A DNA stretch of 64,000 bases from Plutella xylostella. Lineage: Eukaryota; Arthropoda; Insecta; Lepidoptera; Plutellidae. The position numbers were made by a program, and so were the translations under genes. Below are positions 35,348 through 46,582 of the stretch, piece after piece (positions within the stretch are counted from its first letter, which is position 1; each line of letters starts with the position of its first letter). The stretch is taken from contig NC_063991.1 in the NCBI RefSeq assembly GCF_932276165.1, forward strand, positions 3,029,001 through 3,093,000. The letters are read 5' to 3'. Under the pieces are notes generated by a model. The model had not been told where the DNA came from and ran no database searches. It worked only from the letters and a program-made list of their open reading frames with translations.

Positions 35348-36182
35348 GGAAACGTGATTTCATCGTATTGGCGGTGTGCCAAGCCGACGTTATACCCTGA
35401 AAAGTGGTAATAAATATTTTTTATACTTTTCAATAAGTAATATTTTAAAATTGAAAGATGCATAAATCATTTTTTATTCAGTAATTCGTTTACGAAATAT
35501 TAAGCTTCAAAGACTCTCCCCCTTCTGGCTTAATGGAAACGGCATGGTAAACGAACAAAGCAATACATAATTCCTAATTTTTTAAATAAAATGGATGACG
35601 TAACTAAAAGTGTAATAAGTACCATTTAAGTTTTTAAAAATGAAAATTGTTGTGAACCGTTATTATTTCTATAAAGGTATCTATTTTGTGACCCTAATAA
35701 ACTGTAATGTTTATTTAATTCTATTTAAGTAAATAACAAACTTATATTGTATTCGTACAATTTATTAAGTTTTTATTTCGATTTAGATGTTATTTGTAGG
35801 CTTCGGTAAAATGGCTAATTATGTATAAATAAAATATCTTCCAGAGTGTATCTTCACCGAGAAACAGTACTACTGTTTGGGGTATAATGTATGTTTTTAT
35901 TGCATTATTTGATGAATAAATGTTTTTCAAACAAACAAATTAAAAGGAAAACTTCTCCGCAACACAATCAGGGACTCTATCAATTTATATAATAGATTCG
36001 TACTAAAACAATGATAGTAAAAATCTAAGCACTGGTTAAAATAATGATTGTGTTTCCATATCCATTTCTATATTTACATGAAAATAAAATCTGTGTAGTT
36101 TTCCATGTCTTACCTGGCAACATCGACAACATGCATTAAATCATCAGAAGAATAATAAGGGGCTAGTACTAGTTAGAGTAGC
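35348..36182. other. Gene-free AT-rich spacer
   Basis: Between two DNA elements; nothing recognisable on either strand. Confidence 0.5.
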
Positions 36183-37357
36183 CATGGAAGTAATAATACA
36201 ACAGGAATGCGCACTGCACCAAAAAAACGAGCCGACAGAGATAGTCAGCACGGAGCCCTCCATCTCTTTCTATTTTTGGTGACCATAATTTTAGGTAATT
36301 CATGAGACATCACTTCTAATCTATCATGTCGCGAATAACTGTCGATGATCTCAAAGTCACCTATTATTCGAATAATTCGATTGCAATGTAGGTACGAATG
36401 TATTTTATAGTTCGACTGTAACGATAATAAACACTTGCGATGAATCGGGATTTATCATCGGGTTTAAAATGATGAAAATTTGTGGGAATTACTTGGAACC
36501 ACCTTTGCTTTCTTCATTGGAAGGAAAGCTGAAATTTGGGAAAATATAATTTTAAGTAAATAAAATTAAATTGGGTGTAGTGTTGACAAGAAAGTGTCAA
36601 AACAGGTTAACATTAAACGCAACTATGTACCTAAAACGTGTTTACTCTGTGGGTGTTCCGTTTACATAGTCTAGTTGATGAAAATCATAAGATTTCTCAG
36701 CCTAAGTGCTTCCGTCGGTTTTAATGTTGATTAATTATCTTATAATACTCATATCTATCACCAAAAAAATCAACAGCTCATAACTCTGTACCAGCCTTAT
36801 AAGATAACAGCCACAACAATATCTAATGATACTTAGATATAAAATTAAACAAAAAGTTGAATGAAACAGGTCCTAATTAATGGAAAGTGAGTCAAAAGTA
36901 TAAATGAATGGTCACCCTAACCATAACGTCTCTCACAACAGTATAAAACGTCATCCGTCATCTTGACAACTTCGGTCTTGTCGTAAAGTATTTAGAAAAA
37001 CTACCAATATTTGTTATGATATTATTATTCATACAAATACCAAATATTTCATTAAAATTACATGTTTATAATGATTTATTATAAATTTGAGTTTGAAAAT
37101 GATATGATATACAGTAGTCTATGAGTTAATTTAATATTTTTTTTGCATAGCTCTCTTTGTACAAAATCTACTAAAGTTTACACAACTAAATCCTGGCAAT
37201 TGTTAGAACGAGAGGAAGGGCTCTGTCTTAACCCTCTCTATCGGCTCGCGGCCTCTTTCACTTCAAATATAAATCTTAAGGTGAATTCGTTAGGTCTATT
37301 TTTGTTTGCATTATTTTGGTGAGTGTTCATTATTCCTGTTGTATTATTACTTCCATG
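36183..37357. mobile_element. hAT-like non-autonomous element, 8-bp target duplication
   Basis: Inverted ends of about 26 bp starting CATGGAAGTAATAATACAAC, with AGAGTAGC on both sides (36175-36182 and 37358-37365). Imperfect pairing resumes further in (GAGCCGACAGAGA and TCTCTATCGGCTC). No ORF. The size of the duplication fits hAT or P superfamily elements. Confidence 0.85.
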
Positions 37358-37365
37358 AGAGTAGC

Positions 37366-37864
37366 ACATCACTGAGAATAATAACCCTAATATTCTGTGT
37401 GTACGTCAATGTCAAAACCTATGGAATGGAAAGCTGTACTCATAGAGAAAAGAACACTACGTTTTAAGAGATGGGAGTACAAGGGAAAAAAAAGAAAAAA
37501 ATACTTGTACTATTTTTTTTTATTCACGCGTACTAACAGAGGGTACCAACAAAACAAAAATTATGACGTACAAAACTGCCAACATAGCCCCGCTGAAATA
37601 GTGATGTGCTTCTTATCAATATTTTTTATCGATAACTAGTAAAAAAAAAAAGTGCGAGTGTATGTATTACTTCAATTTCAGTTTTACACAATAGGATTTC
37701 AGTGTTATACAATGACACCAACGTTAAGTCTCGGTTCAACGTTATGTTATGTTCCTATTTGAACACAAAAATATAATCCATAAAATAAACTCGAGATTTT
37801 CCGTTGACGTAAGTGCTATGATATAATGTTGAAATAAAATAAAAGTGGAAAAATATAATTATAT
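37366..37864. other. Gene-free spacer downstream of the THAP exons
   Basis: Low-complexity A/T runs. The 80-codon plus-strand frame at 37397 is Lys/Tyr-rich noise. Confidence 0.5.
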
Positions 37865-38700
37865 TTATTTATTATAAAATAAAGTGTCTGCAGTAAGTCC
37901 CACACATGGAATTGTTTTTTTTTTTTCAATTGTGTTCTTAAAATGTTGTGGTAGAAAATGATTGCCACAAATTCGTTTAAGTTGATGTAGCTTTTCAATA
38001 GGCACATAAACCAGATCCTCCTTACCGGTCATCTTAACCCACTGTTTACATCTGCAAACAACATTTTTATAATTATTATTAAACAATTAAATATTATTTA
38101 AGTAGGTATAATAAAAGTAGACGACCGAATGGCGTAGTGGTTAGTGACCCTGACTACGGAGCCGATGGTCCCGGGTTCGATTCCCGGCTGGGGCAGATGT
38201 TTGTTTAAACACAGATATTTGTTCTCAGGTCTTGGATGTGCCCGTAAAATGGCAATAGGCCCGCCCCCTATTACATTGGGACTAACATAACACTCTTGCG
38301 AAAAGTGGGTGCAGCAATGCACCTCTGCCTACCCCGCAAGGGAGTACAGTAGTACAAGGCGTGAGTGCGTGTGTTGTAATAAAAGTCACTGGTAATTTTT
38401 GTATGGAGATCCGAATTTGATTTTCGCTAATTTCCAAAACTAGTAGACAAAAGTTGTTCTGATTGATGAGCTGTGCGTACTAATGATAAATAAAAATATC
38501 GATATCGATAAAAAAAAACATTCATGCACTATTGTTGGTTGTGCTGACCCTCCAGTTATTTTATTAGACTTTAACTTTTTTATACATATAAATAATCTAA
38601 ATCCTATGCTTTAGCCTTTAATTGTAGCTTACCTTTCCTCATCCAGTGGAAATTTGGCCATGAAAATTCTCTTTTGGCCATCTATACGACCGGCTAGCGG
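37865..38700 (-). CDS. THAP-domain protein, partial (two exons supported)
   Basis: Minus-strand exon 38633-38700 (codes AGRIDGQKRIFMAKFPLDEE) joins exon 37865-38051 through a GT-AG intron, restoring an Arg codon at the junction. The joined frame gives FPLDEER, then CKQWVKMTGKEDL and ICGNHF, ending in GLTADTLFYNK before TAA. The FPLD, W and C-x2-H elements in this order are the C-terminal two thirds of a THAP (C2CH) DNA-binding zinc finger. A possible upstream exon ends at 38780 with DKCSVCVE and a GTACCT donor and would provide the C-x2-C pair, but no in-frame ATG is visible. Reading through to an AATAAA overlapping the stop suggests a short gene or a fragment of a THAP transposase gene. A SINE sits antisense in the intron. 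Confidence 0.6.
38119..38377 (+). mobile_element. tRNA-derived SINE with 9-bp target duplication
   Basis: A box TGGCGTAGTGGTTAGTGAC and B box GGGTTCGATTCCCGGC, then a non-tRNA body (CAATAGGCCCGCCCCCTATT, TACCCCGCAAGGGAGTACAG). AATAAAAGT flanks it at 38110-38118 and 38378-38386. Located in the THAP intron. Related to 54637-54867. Confidence 0.88.
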
Positions 38701-39158
38701 CTCTTAAACCAAATATTTCACAAGTTTTATAAAACATAATTATTATCAATAATATCAAGCAACACTAATAGTTAGGTACCTCCACACAAACACTGCACTT
38801 ATCCACAGTAATAATAATATATAAATAACTGTTAAATCTTAATTAATTTATGATTTACAATTATTTTTCAAACTAAACGATTGACTGACTGACACTGACA
38901 GATGACAAAAGCCAAAGATGTCTATGATAGCGTAAAAAGTACTCTGTGAGCGGTGCTCGCCATTATTTTTCGTACGCGTTCCATACTTATTTTTTCCCAG
39001 ACTGTCTTTCGCCAGACTGGCTGTACTCTACTCTGTGGCTTCGTTTACGTTTGGCGATTTTGGCGTTTCTTTTTCTTTGCTTTTCTCAAAAAACGTTAAT
39101 TTTACTACGAATAGCGTCTTTTAAACAAGAATTACATGAAACTGCGAATCTGACTACC
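38701..39158. promoter_or_regulatory. Probable divergent promoter interval and 5' UTR
   Basis: The 458 bp between the THAP exons (minus) and the C2H2 gene (plus). Contains a TGACTGACTGACACTGACAG run at about 38881-38901. No TATA box can be placed securely. An out-of-frame ATG at 39136 could act as an upstream start. Confidence 0.35.
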
Positions 39159-42074
39159 ATGAAGAGGCCCCGCCGCGGCAAGAAGCCTAAGGCGGCACCC
39201 GATTTTGTCACGATATCCGACGTCCAAGATGCCGAGACTACTTGTTCAGTTTGCGAAGCGGAATTCCTGGATTCCGAGGACTTGCGGGTCCACGTCGCTC
39301 AAGTGCACCCCTACACCGCCGCGGAGGGGCTCACGTGCCACCTCTGCTCGTCCACAGCGCCTGATCAAGAGGCGTATCTACAACATGTATGTTTCGAGCA
39401 TTTTCCCTCCTTGAAGTGTTGCCGGTACTGTTTGCGCGGGTTTATAGATTCAGAGGAACTAAGAAAGCACGAAGAGTCACATGTTTGTGCTGTAGACAAC
39501 ATGTTGTCGTGTTCGCAGTGTCGAGTTATGTTCAGCAAGCCAAAAGATTTGGAAGATCATGAAGTAGCAAACCATTCTGATGTTAAAGATGGCGTTATGC
39601 TGCAGAAGCACTACAAGCTACTGTCCAGCATTCTGAACATTAGATCGGACATATTCTTGAAGTCTTTGTGTAGCAACAGCACGTTTATGTGTGCACAGTG
39701 CAGGTTCACAACTTCAGATGTAAGTGTCTATGTGAAACACCTACAGAAAAAAAAATGCACATCCCTAGTATGCGACCATTGTGCTGGTGTGTATCGGAGA
39801 AAAGCCCACATGCGGAAGCACTTCAAACACAGCCGAAAGTGCTCCCACGGATATAAACCTGAAAATAGTAAACTTAAATGCCGAGAATGTATGCAGTTCT
39901 TTGATAAGCGCACATATAAGTTCCATGTGAAGAAGTGTCGCGCTTTAAGGTGTGTACCATGCAATATCACTTTCACAACGGTAAATGAGTTGACTTCGCA
40001 TCAGACGGAGAAACATCCCGTCGCCATGGTGTTGAGGAAATGTAGATACTGTCACCTGGAGCTGGTCGGGGCTAAAGCTTTAAGGCAGCACATGGAACGT
40101 TGCCACCGCAAAGACTATCACTTGTACAAGTACAAGTGTCCACATTGCGTGTACATCTTCAAACACCCCAAACAAATGTTAGGCCACTTTTTCTCAAGAC
40201 ATAAAGATATCAAACCTTATTCGTGCAAAATTTGCAATATAGAATGGCGAATTCGGAAGACTTTTACGATTCACATCAAAATGGCACACAACAGTGTAGG
40301 CTTTGTTGAGTTTGATAAGAACTTTAATGTGTTCTTTACGGAAAAGAAGTTGGAGAATGCATTTACACCACCTGACAACCCCAGTTTGTATAACGAGGCT
40401 GAAGAACAAGAGATTCGAAATTTTACAAATGATTACGAAACTGATGAAGAAAAAAAGAATACAAAGTCAGGTAACAAAAAAAGGAAAGTCAATACATCCA
40501 AAGAAGAAAGTTCAACTAATCTTGAAACAGACACAATGGCACCAACTGACAATGAAACTGATGCTGAAAATGTCAAGAGAAAAGTTTTAACTCGAAAAAA
40601 GAAATCTTTAACAAAAGAATTACTGACTGATGTGGATCCTGACATGAGTTCAGATGACGAACCATTGATAGATAAAAAAAATAGAGCTAAAAAAAGTATT
40701 GGCCCAAAGAAATGGCATTCGAAAAAACACAAGGTGCCTCTAAGACTGACTTGTAGCATATGTAAAAAGTATTGTTACACCGTTGAGAACTACCACCGAC
40801 ACGTCAGTACACACTTTAAGAATGAGTCAAAACAGTGCATTAAATGTGCGAAATTATTTACCTCAGTTGATGAGCTCGACAATCATTTAAAAACTGATCA
40901 CGCTACAACCCACATCACTGATACGTTAAAAAGGCTGATGGAAAAGCGCAAAATGGTCACATCTTTCAACAATATTGAACCTCTTTCAGATAGAATTAGG
41001 AGAACAGTAAAAAAAGTATACGTACCACAATCAAATACTACGGCCACTTTGAAATTAACATCAAACACGGCAAAAAACTTCCTTGAAAGTTTCATTCCTG
41101 AAACTGACGTCAGAAAAAATGTTTCCATAAACGACACACTTTGCATTAAACCTGTTAAAGGTAAACTTGAAAAGCAGACAAATGTTATCAAATTGACCAA
41201 GTTCAAACCAGAACCTAAAATTACTGGGCCAGTTAAACTCAGGATGCCTGTTCAATTCAATAGGTTCTTCAAAAAGACTGAACCCGTGAGTGCCACTATT
41301 AAAGTGTTCCAAGGAGACTACAAAGAACCAAAACTTAATTTTGACAGAAAACCAGCAATCCCTGAAGACGAAGACATACCGAACGACGATTATTACGATG
41401 ATTACAACCAAGAGGAGGAAAAATACGATGCAAACAGCACACAAAACTCGACAATACCAGAAGTAGCTCAAGAAGTATTTTTAGAAAACACAGAGGACAT
41501 ACCCAAGCACATCACGGTAACAGATAATGCGAACCAAGGCGTTGTATCTCATAGCATAGTTCTTCCCGCATCGTTACCCACCGACGGTCTGCTCAACAAC
41601 ATCCAAGTGGGCCATTTGCATCCTAAAGCACCCTTCTTCAAAATCGTTCCTTTCGAAGAGATCTTGAATCCTAAGAAAGAACCAAGCCCAGGACCAGAGG
41701 AAGCCAAGGAGGATGATGATGCTGAGGTGTTACTGCCGTCTGGCACGAAATTGGTGAATATAAACCCGCTAGCGCATCTACTGGGCGACAAAACTGAGAT
41801 GTTGCTGAAGAGCTTTGAGGAGAAAAGGAAGTATTATAAATACAAACCCAAACTCAATCTGAAAACAGCTTTACACTCCGCGCTGACGAGATTAGAAGCG
41901 CAGCAACCTAAGCCTCGGAAAAAGCAAGCGCCTAAAAAGAAGAAAGCTGTGAAAGATGACGTAGCTACTGATGCTGCAGCCGCATCAGCTGGTGATGATG
42001 ATAAGCCGCTATTGACCCCGACACCGGCGAAAAAGCGGAGAGTGTCGAAAAAAACTGTTAAACCTTCTTCGTAA
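39159..42074 (+). CDS. C2H2 zinc-finger protein, 13 fingers
   Basis: 971 residues from ATG in ACCATGA context. The frame is open upstream to 38946 but without an ATG, so 39159 is the start. The N-terminus is basic (KRPRRGKKPK). Eleven C2H2/C2HC-type fingers lie between about residues 29 and 375 (CSVC, CHLC, CRYC, CSQC, CAQC, CDHC, CREC, CVPC, CRYC, CPHC, CKIC). Some end in C instead of H (fingers 5-7). An acidic/basic low-complexity linker follows (about 400-520), then two more fingers at about 531 (CSIC) and 560 (CIKC). The C-terminal 350 residues are non-finger, with an acidic YDDYNQEEE patch and a terminal basic cluster PKKKK...PAKKRR that looks like a nuclear localisation signal. Probably a nuclear DNA-binding regulator; orthologue unknown. 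Confidence 0.87.
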   Translation: MKRPRRGKKPKAAPDFVTISDVQDAETTCSVCEAEFLDSEDLRVHVAQVHPYTAAEGLTCHLCSSTAPDQEAYLQHVCFEHFPSLKCCRYCLRGFIDSEELRKHEESHVCAVDNMLSCSQCRVMFSKPKDLEDHEVANHSDVKDGVMLQKHYKLLSSILNIRSDIFLKSLCSNSTFMCAQCRFTTSDVSVYVKHLQKKKCTSLVCDHCAGVYRRKAHMRKHFKHSRKCSHGYKPENSKLKCRECMQFFDKRTYKFHVKKCRALRCVPCNITFTTVNELTSHQTEKHPVAMVLRKCRYCHLELVGAKALRQHMERCHRKDYHLYKYKCPHCVYIFKHPKQMLGHFFSRHKDIKPYSCKICNIEWRIRKTFTIHIKMAHNSVGFVEFDKNFNVFFTEKKLENAFTPPDNPSLYNEAEEQEIRNFTNDYETDEEKKNTKSGNKKRKVNTSKEESSTNLETDTMAPTDNETDAENVKRKVLTRKKKSLTKELLTDVDPDMSSDDEPLIDKKNRAKKSIGPKKWHSKKHKVPLRLTCSICKKYCYTVENYHRHVSTHFKNESKQCIKCAKLFTSVDELDNHLKTDHATTHITDTLKRLMEKRKMVTSFNNIEPLSDRIRRTVKKVYVPQSNTTATLKLTSNTAKNFLESFIPETDVRKNVSINDTLCIKPVKGKLEKQTNVIKLTKFKPEPKITGPVKLRMPVQFNRFFKKTEPVSATIKVFQGDYKEPKLNFDRKPAIPEDEDIPNDDYYDDYNQEEEKYDANSTQNSTIPEVAQEVFLENTEDIPKHITVTDNANQGVVSHSIVLPASLPTDGLLNNIQVGHLHPKAPFFKIVPFEEILNPKKEPSPGPEEAKEDDDAEVLLPSGTKLVNINPLAHLLGDKTEMLLKSFEEKRKYYKYKPKLNLKTALHSALTRLEAQQPKPRKKQAPKKKKAVKDDVATDAAAASAGDDDKPLLTPTPAKKRRVSKKTVKPSS

Positions 42075-42158
42075 ACTTTTTGTAAGAGGCACTTTTTTAA
42101 GTTCGTTGAACTTATTATTAAATATGTAATGTGTATCTAGATTGTAAATATGATTATC

Positions 42159-42164
42159 AATAAA
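42159..42164 (+). terminator. Poly(A) signal AATAAA
   Basis: 85 bp after the TAA of the C2H2 gene, in TCAATAAATGA. Confidence 0.75.
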
Positions 42165-42250
42165 TGAATGTATGATGTTATACCAATTTTATTTTTGGTT
42201 TGAATGTTCTTTATGATAGGTGCAGGTTAGGATAGGTAACTAAAACAGAT

Positions 42251-42345
42251 AGTGGCTGGATGGGGAAGGCCGAGGACAGAGTGTCGTGGCTCTGATTGAG
42301 AGAGCCTTATGTCCAGCAGTGGACGACTACGGGCTGATGATGATA
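42251..42345 (+). mobile_element. Decayed RTE-type LINE 3' end
   Basis: GGCTGGATGGGGAAGGCCGA ... GTCCAGCAGTGGACGACTAC followed by GGCTGATGATGAT matches the ends of the RTE fragments at 57304 and 8532. Confidence 0.6.
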
Positions 42346-43129
42346 TACGTAGTTTTTTTATCGAATAAATATTCATCAACTAATTTACCTTTCACATTTT
42401 GCATGAAAAAGATACGTTGGGGGTGGATAGGTTAGGTTATAGGGTGAGTCTTTCATAGGTGCACATCCGGAAGTATGTCACAGAGCTTTTCACTCTGAAC
42501 AACTTTGTTATGATGACCTTGGGATATTCCCGAAAAAAATATCTACTCCCCATACACAGTATCATAGGGAATGCAATTGCAATCTCAATCTCGCGAGATC
42601 TCGGCTTTTCTGAGCGAGATTAATCTCGGGGTGAAACAAAGCGAGCTCTCGCGAGATTAACGCGATTAAAATCGAGCATAAAAACGTACTCTTCGAAGCC
42701 ATTAGTTTTAATACTAAAATATTTTTGTTTCATTTTGTATTTATTATTAGAGATTTGTATTTACTGAATTATAGGTAATAATTTACACATAAAAGCAAGC
42801 TTAAAGATACTACATAATGCTCGCAGGATTGTACGCAGCACCTTTATTCTGCGTTTTAATATATAATTATGTATATTGGCAACTCATGTAGGTATCTATT
42901 TGAATGTGGGTATTACATAATATTATGATTTAATTACTTAATATTCATAGCAAGCAACAACGATACAATGAGCAGACACGTACATCAAAGTTTATTTCTT
43001 AAAAGTTTTTTAAAAAATTAAAATTTCAGACATAAATTTCGTCAAAGAATGTTTGATGAAAAAATCAAAACAAATGTTTATCTCACAATGCCTTTTTTAT
43101 TTTTCTAATTGCTATAATATAACGTGGCC

Positions 43130-43765
43130 GAAATAAAGATGCTGCGCTGCAAGGGCGTACCCAGGATTTCAGCTAGGGGGGGGGGCAGCTCATACCGGTT
43201 CCGAGATGATGGTCGGTCGGGTTATATTGAAACATTATAGATAAAAGAATATAAAATCAAAATATCTGACTAAACAGAAAAGATACTTTGTTTCAAACAC
43301 TTCATATTGCGCACAGTAAGTAACACGTTTTAGAAATTCCCTTCTTGTAAGGAAAATTTACGTTTATTTTATCTTCTAGGGGGAGGCAGCTGACCCCCCC
43401 TGCTCCTACCTGGGTACGCCCTTGCTGCGCTGGGCTGGCACTCGCCTTGATAAAGTGCGAAATGAGCACATCAGAGGGTCCTTCAAAGTCGCACCAATCG
43501 CAGAGAAGCTAAAGGAAACCCGACTGAGGTGGTTTGGGCATGTTATGAGGCGAGAAGATGACTACGCGGAAAGGAAGCCATGCAAATTCCAAGTCAATCG
43601 AGAGGAAGAGGACGACCACCAGCAACATGGTGGTCCAATATCGAGGAGATGAAAGCCCAAAACCTGACCACATCGACAACCCGGGATAGAATATCCTGGC
43701 GCCGAAGTACGAGGAGGCCCGACCCCAGCTGAACTGGGAAGAGGGCAGGAGAAAGAAAGAAGAGA
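43130..43765 (+). mobile_element. RTE-type LINE fragment split by a MITE
   Basis: After the inserted 43150-43424 block the frame 43422-43652 codes WAGTRLDKVRNEHIRGS and LRWFGHVMRREDDY, the C-terminal tail of an RTE-type reverse transcriptase. The upstream AAGATGCTGCGCTG (M-L-R) continues in frame across the insertion. Confidence 0.7.
43150..43424. mobile_element. hAT-type MITE CAAGGGCGTACCCAGG
   Basis: Inverted ends CAAGGGCGTACCCAGG and CCTGGGTACGCCCTTG with exact 8-bp duplications CTGCGCTG (43142-43149 and 43425-43432). 275 bp, G-run and C-run near the ends, no ORF. Confidence 0.92.
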
Positions 43766-44069
43766 TAATATAGTCATTATTTGAAAAAAAAAACAAACAA
43801 AACTACCAATCTCGCGAGATCTCGAAATTGACGAGATCTCGCGAGATTGTATTCATGATCTCGCAAGATCTCGCTGGCGCCCCAATCTCGCGAGATTTGC
43901 ATTCCCTAAGTGTCACGTAAACAACCAATTTTTGTATGGGGAAGCATCTTTCCTTTCGTTATATCCCAAGGTCATTATAACAAAACTTGTTCAGAATGAA
44001 GAGCTCTGTAACATACTTCCGGATATGCAACTATGAAAGACTCACCTGTATTATAGGTACTTAAGACTT

Positions 44070-44230
44070 ATAGATAGATAGATAGATTGAATACACTTTA
44101 TTTGTACACCAAAACAGAATAATAAAATCAAGAAAATGTAACTTAATTAGGGTACAAAAGGCGGTCTTATCACTAAAAGCACCAATAAATCTCTGCCAGA
44201 CAACCTTTGGATGGAGGGAAACAGAGATTA
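44070..44230 (-). mobile_element. 5'-truncated LINE 3' end, antisense
   Basis: A GATA run, then ACTTTATTTGTACACCAAAA, GGTACAAAAGGCGGTCTTAT and GCCAGACAACCTTTGG. A related tail is at 56610-56730. Confidence 0.5.
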
Positions 44231-44253
44231 TGATTGGGTGCAGTGTACATGTT

Positions 44254-44840
44254 AAAACCGGCCAAGTGCGAGTCGGGCTCGCGCACAAAGGGTTCCGTAG
44301 CAGCAAATATAGTGTAAGCACAATAACTTAACCAAAATTACAGTTAAATCAACCTATCTCAAAAACTATAAGAGATACTTTGATCAAACCAAAAATCGTT
44401 GAAAGAGTTAATTAGCATGCATCACCTCTATTTTTTTTTGAATTTTATACCCCGTAGTTATAAAAATAGAGGGGGGGGGGACATACTTTTTACGACTTTG
44501 AGAGCTGATATCTCAAAAACCGTTCACTTTAAGAAAAATGTTTTTTAGAAAACTTTATATCATTTTAAAAGACCTTTCCATTGATACCCCACACGGGTAT
44601 GTACATCGAAAAAAAAAATTTCATCCCTCAGTTACATGTATGGGGGGCCCCACCCCCAATTCTTTTTTTTACTATTTAGTGTCATATTTTTGTAGCGGTT
44701 CATACAACACATATTCCCATCAAATTTCATCACTGTAGTACTTATAGTTTCCGAGTAAATCGGCTGTGACAGACGGACAGACGGACATGACGAAACTATA
44801 AGGGTTCCGTTTTTGCCATTTTGGCTACGGAACCCTAAAA
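44254..44840. mobile_element. Lepidopteran dispersed repeat (AAACCGGCCAAGTGCGAGTC)
   Basis: Opens AAACCGGCCAAGTGCGAGTC, GGGTTCCGTAGC; contains GACAGACGGACAGACGGACA and ends GGGTTCCGTTTTTGCC ... GGCTACGGAACCCT. A repeat of this form is abundant in moth genomes (memory of the family). No ORF; the class is uncertain. Confidence 0.7.
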
Positions 44841-46046
44841 AGGAATGTAGATTATTTAATATACTACACACTAACTAAAATATAACAAATATACTTATCT
44901 CTATTGCCGCCTATACCTGGTACTACCTGTAGCTATACTAAAAGTTTCTAGGGAGCCTTTGGGTGGTGCACTGAGAAAGAAAACAGATAGACCACACTTT
45001 ATAAAATACTTTATTACATTTTCGAATTACTTAATCATAACAAATCACTAACATTTAACTTATAAAGAAAACAATTTTAATTACAACTTAATTAAAAGAA
45101 ATTTTACTTTTGATTACAATATTTCTCGGAATTTAACCGCATTTACTAGAATAGTTCTTTTGACTCTATAACGCGCGTAGATAAAGAAACATTATGAAGA
45201 TGGCGGCCGTCCTGCTATCTCGCTCTATTCAAAGTTCTGTCATTACTCTTTCCTGCTTTCACTCATGTAACAGCCCCTTTCAATAGCTTATTTATAAGTG
45301 CGCGTCTTTTTTTGAGAACTTTAATTTACAATGTTTGGTTGGTTAAAAAGGTTCTAGCATTATTAATAAAAACTTATTTTTAATTAAGCTACTATTGAAG
45401 TTGACCGTACATCGATATTATAGTCAGTAACTGACTTTACTTATTCAGCTTAGAGCTGGATAACGATTAAACGTAAACATCTTTGTACGATGGACACCAT
45501 GGCATGGTCGAAGCTTTTAAACAGACGAAAATCAAAGGAATATAGTTTCTAAATGCTTCTAAACAATTTCTTAGTTTCCTGTAAACAGTACTTTTAAAGG
45601 TATTAAAGATTTATAACTAAAACGTAGGTACTAACACTCCATAACTCGATTTTTTCATTAACATAATTAAAAAACATCACATTTTGTTTTAAATTCTAAA
45701 TATTTCATTAAAATAACAGGAACGCAAGTGAAAAATCGAGTTACGGTTACAATTTATAACTTACAAACTATTTACATCTTATTTTTATTAAAATATAGGT
45801 AGATATAGGATGTTCTAAAAAGATGTTTGACCCGCATTTGCGCAAAATTGGTTACTGGTACAAAACAATATTTTATCCCATAACTCTTAGTTTTGTTTTT
45901 AGGGAATTTGTATTTTGGTTATTTTGACTTTTAAAAATGCCATCAAAATTTTGAATTTATTACAATTAATTTTAAAAATTGGGATGTCACTGAATTTGTA
46001 TGAATAATTTTATATTGTTTTTTGTTGAAATATTGATGTCACGTAT

Positions 46047-46231
46047 CACACTCACGAGCAATGAAAAAGTTCCATTGACATTAGCACCAAATTACTCCTA
46101 TGCGGAAAAGTCTGCAATACCAACTAAAAACAAAAATATTTTGATCAAATACTAAATTAAATGTTTTTAAAAATTGGGGCAATTTGGTGTCGATATTTTG
46201 TAAGTAGAACTTTTTTATTGCACGTAAGTGT
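46047..46231. mobile_element. Second copy of the CACTCACGAGCAATGAA MITE
   Basis: Shares CACTCACGAGCAATGAAAAA with 34561-34794; the right end (TTTATTGCACGTAAGTG) is diverged. Confidence 0.65.
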
Positions 46232-46383
46232 ATTAATTAATTTATTTATTACAATGTTACACTCAGTTTTAACTGACAAGTTGCCAAAAAAAATACAGTT
46301 TTTGCAAAAACAACTTCAATTATTTATGATTGATTAAAAAAGCTAGCGTTAGTTCTATTTCCGCCACTACAGTCTGTTTTTTC

Positions 46384-46523
46384 ATCTCAGATACTAAATT
46401 GGCAGATTTCTGAATGGTTCATCAACAGTCGATTGTCTCGCCAATAGAACTATACGTCACTTAATCGCGGGACTATCGACTGTTGATGAACCGTTCAGAG
46501 TCTGTGAATTTAGTATCTGAGAT
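46384..46523. mobile_element. 140-bp palindromic MITE
   Basis: ATCTCAGATACTAAATT and AATTTAGTATCTGAGAT ends. Inner arms GGTTCATCAACAGTCGAT and ATCGACTGTTGATGAACC pair. A partial copy of the end occurs near 58352. Confidence 0.8.
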
Positions 46524-46582
46524 TAACAAATAGACTTCAAACGACCCTCCTGTCACTTTGGCATCTCCACTATGTGTGTGTC

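Larger units (their letters stand above)
42567..43906. mobile_element. TIR element GGGAATGCAA with clustered TCTCGCGAGA palindromes
   Basis: GGGAATGCAA and TTGCATTCCC ends, TA at 42565-42566 and 43907-43908. Near both ends, TCTCGCGAGA and variants recur (about 42593, 42647, 43812, 43835, 43884). Confidence 0.75.
42442..44048. mobile_element. TIR element GGGTGAGTCTTTCATA, outer level of a nest
   Basis: About 110-bp inverted ends (GGGTGAGTCTTTCATAGG..., then ATCCGGAAGTATGT and GAACAA...GACCTTGGGATA), with TA at 42440-42441 and 44049-44050. Hosts the element 42567-43906. Confidence 0.75.

Noticed and set aside
38946..39158. N-terminal extension of the C2H2 protein
   Set aside because: It opens with GTG and has no ATG; the first in-frame ATG in good context is 39159.
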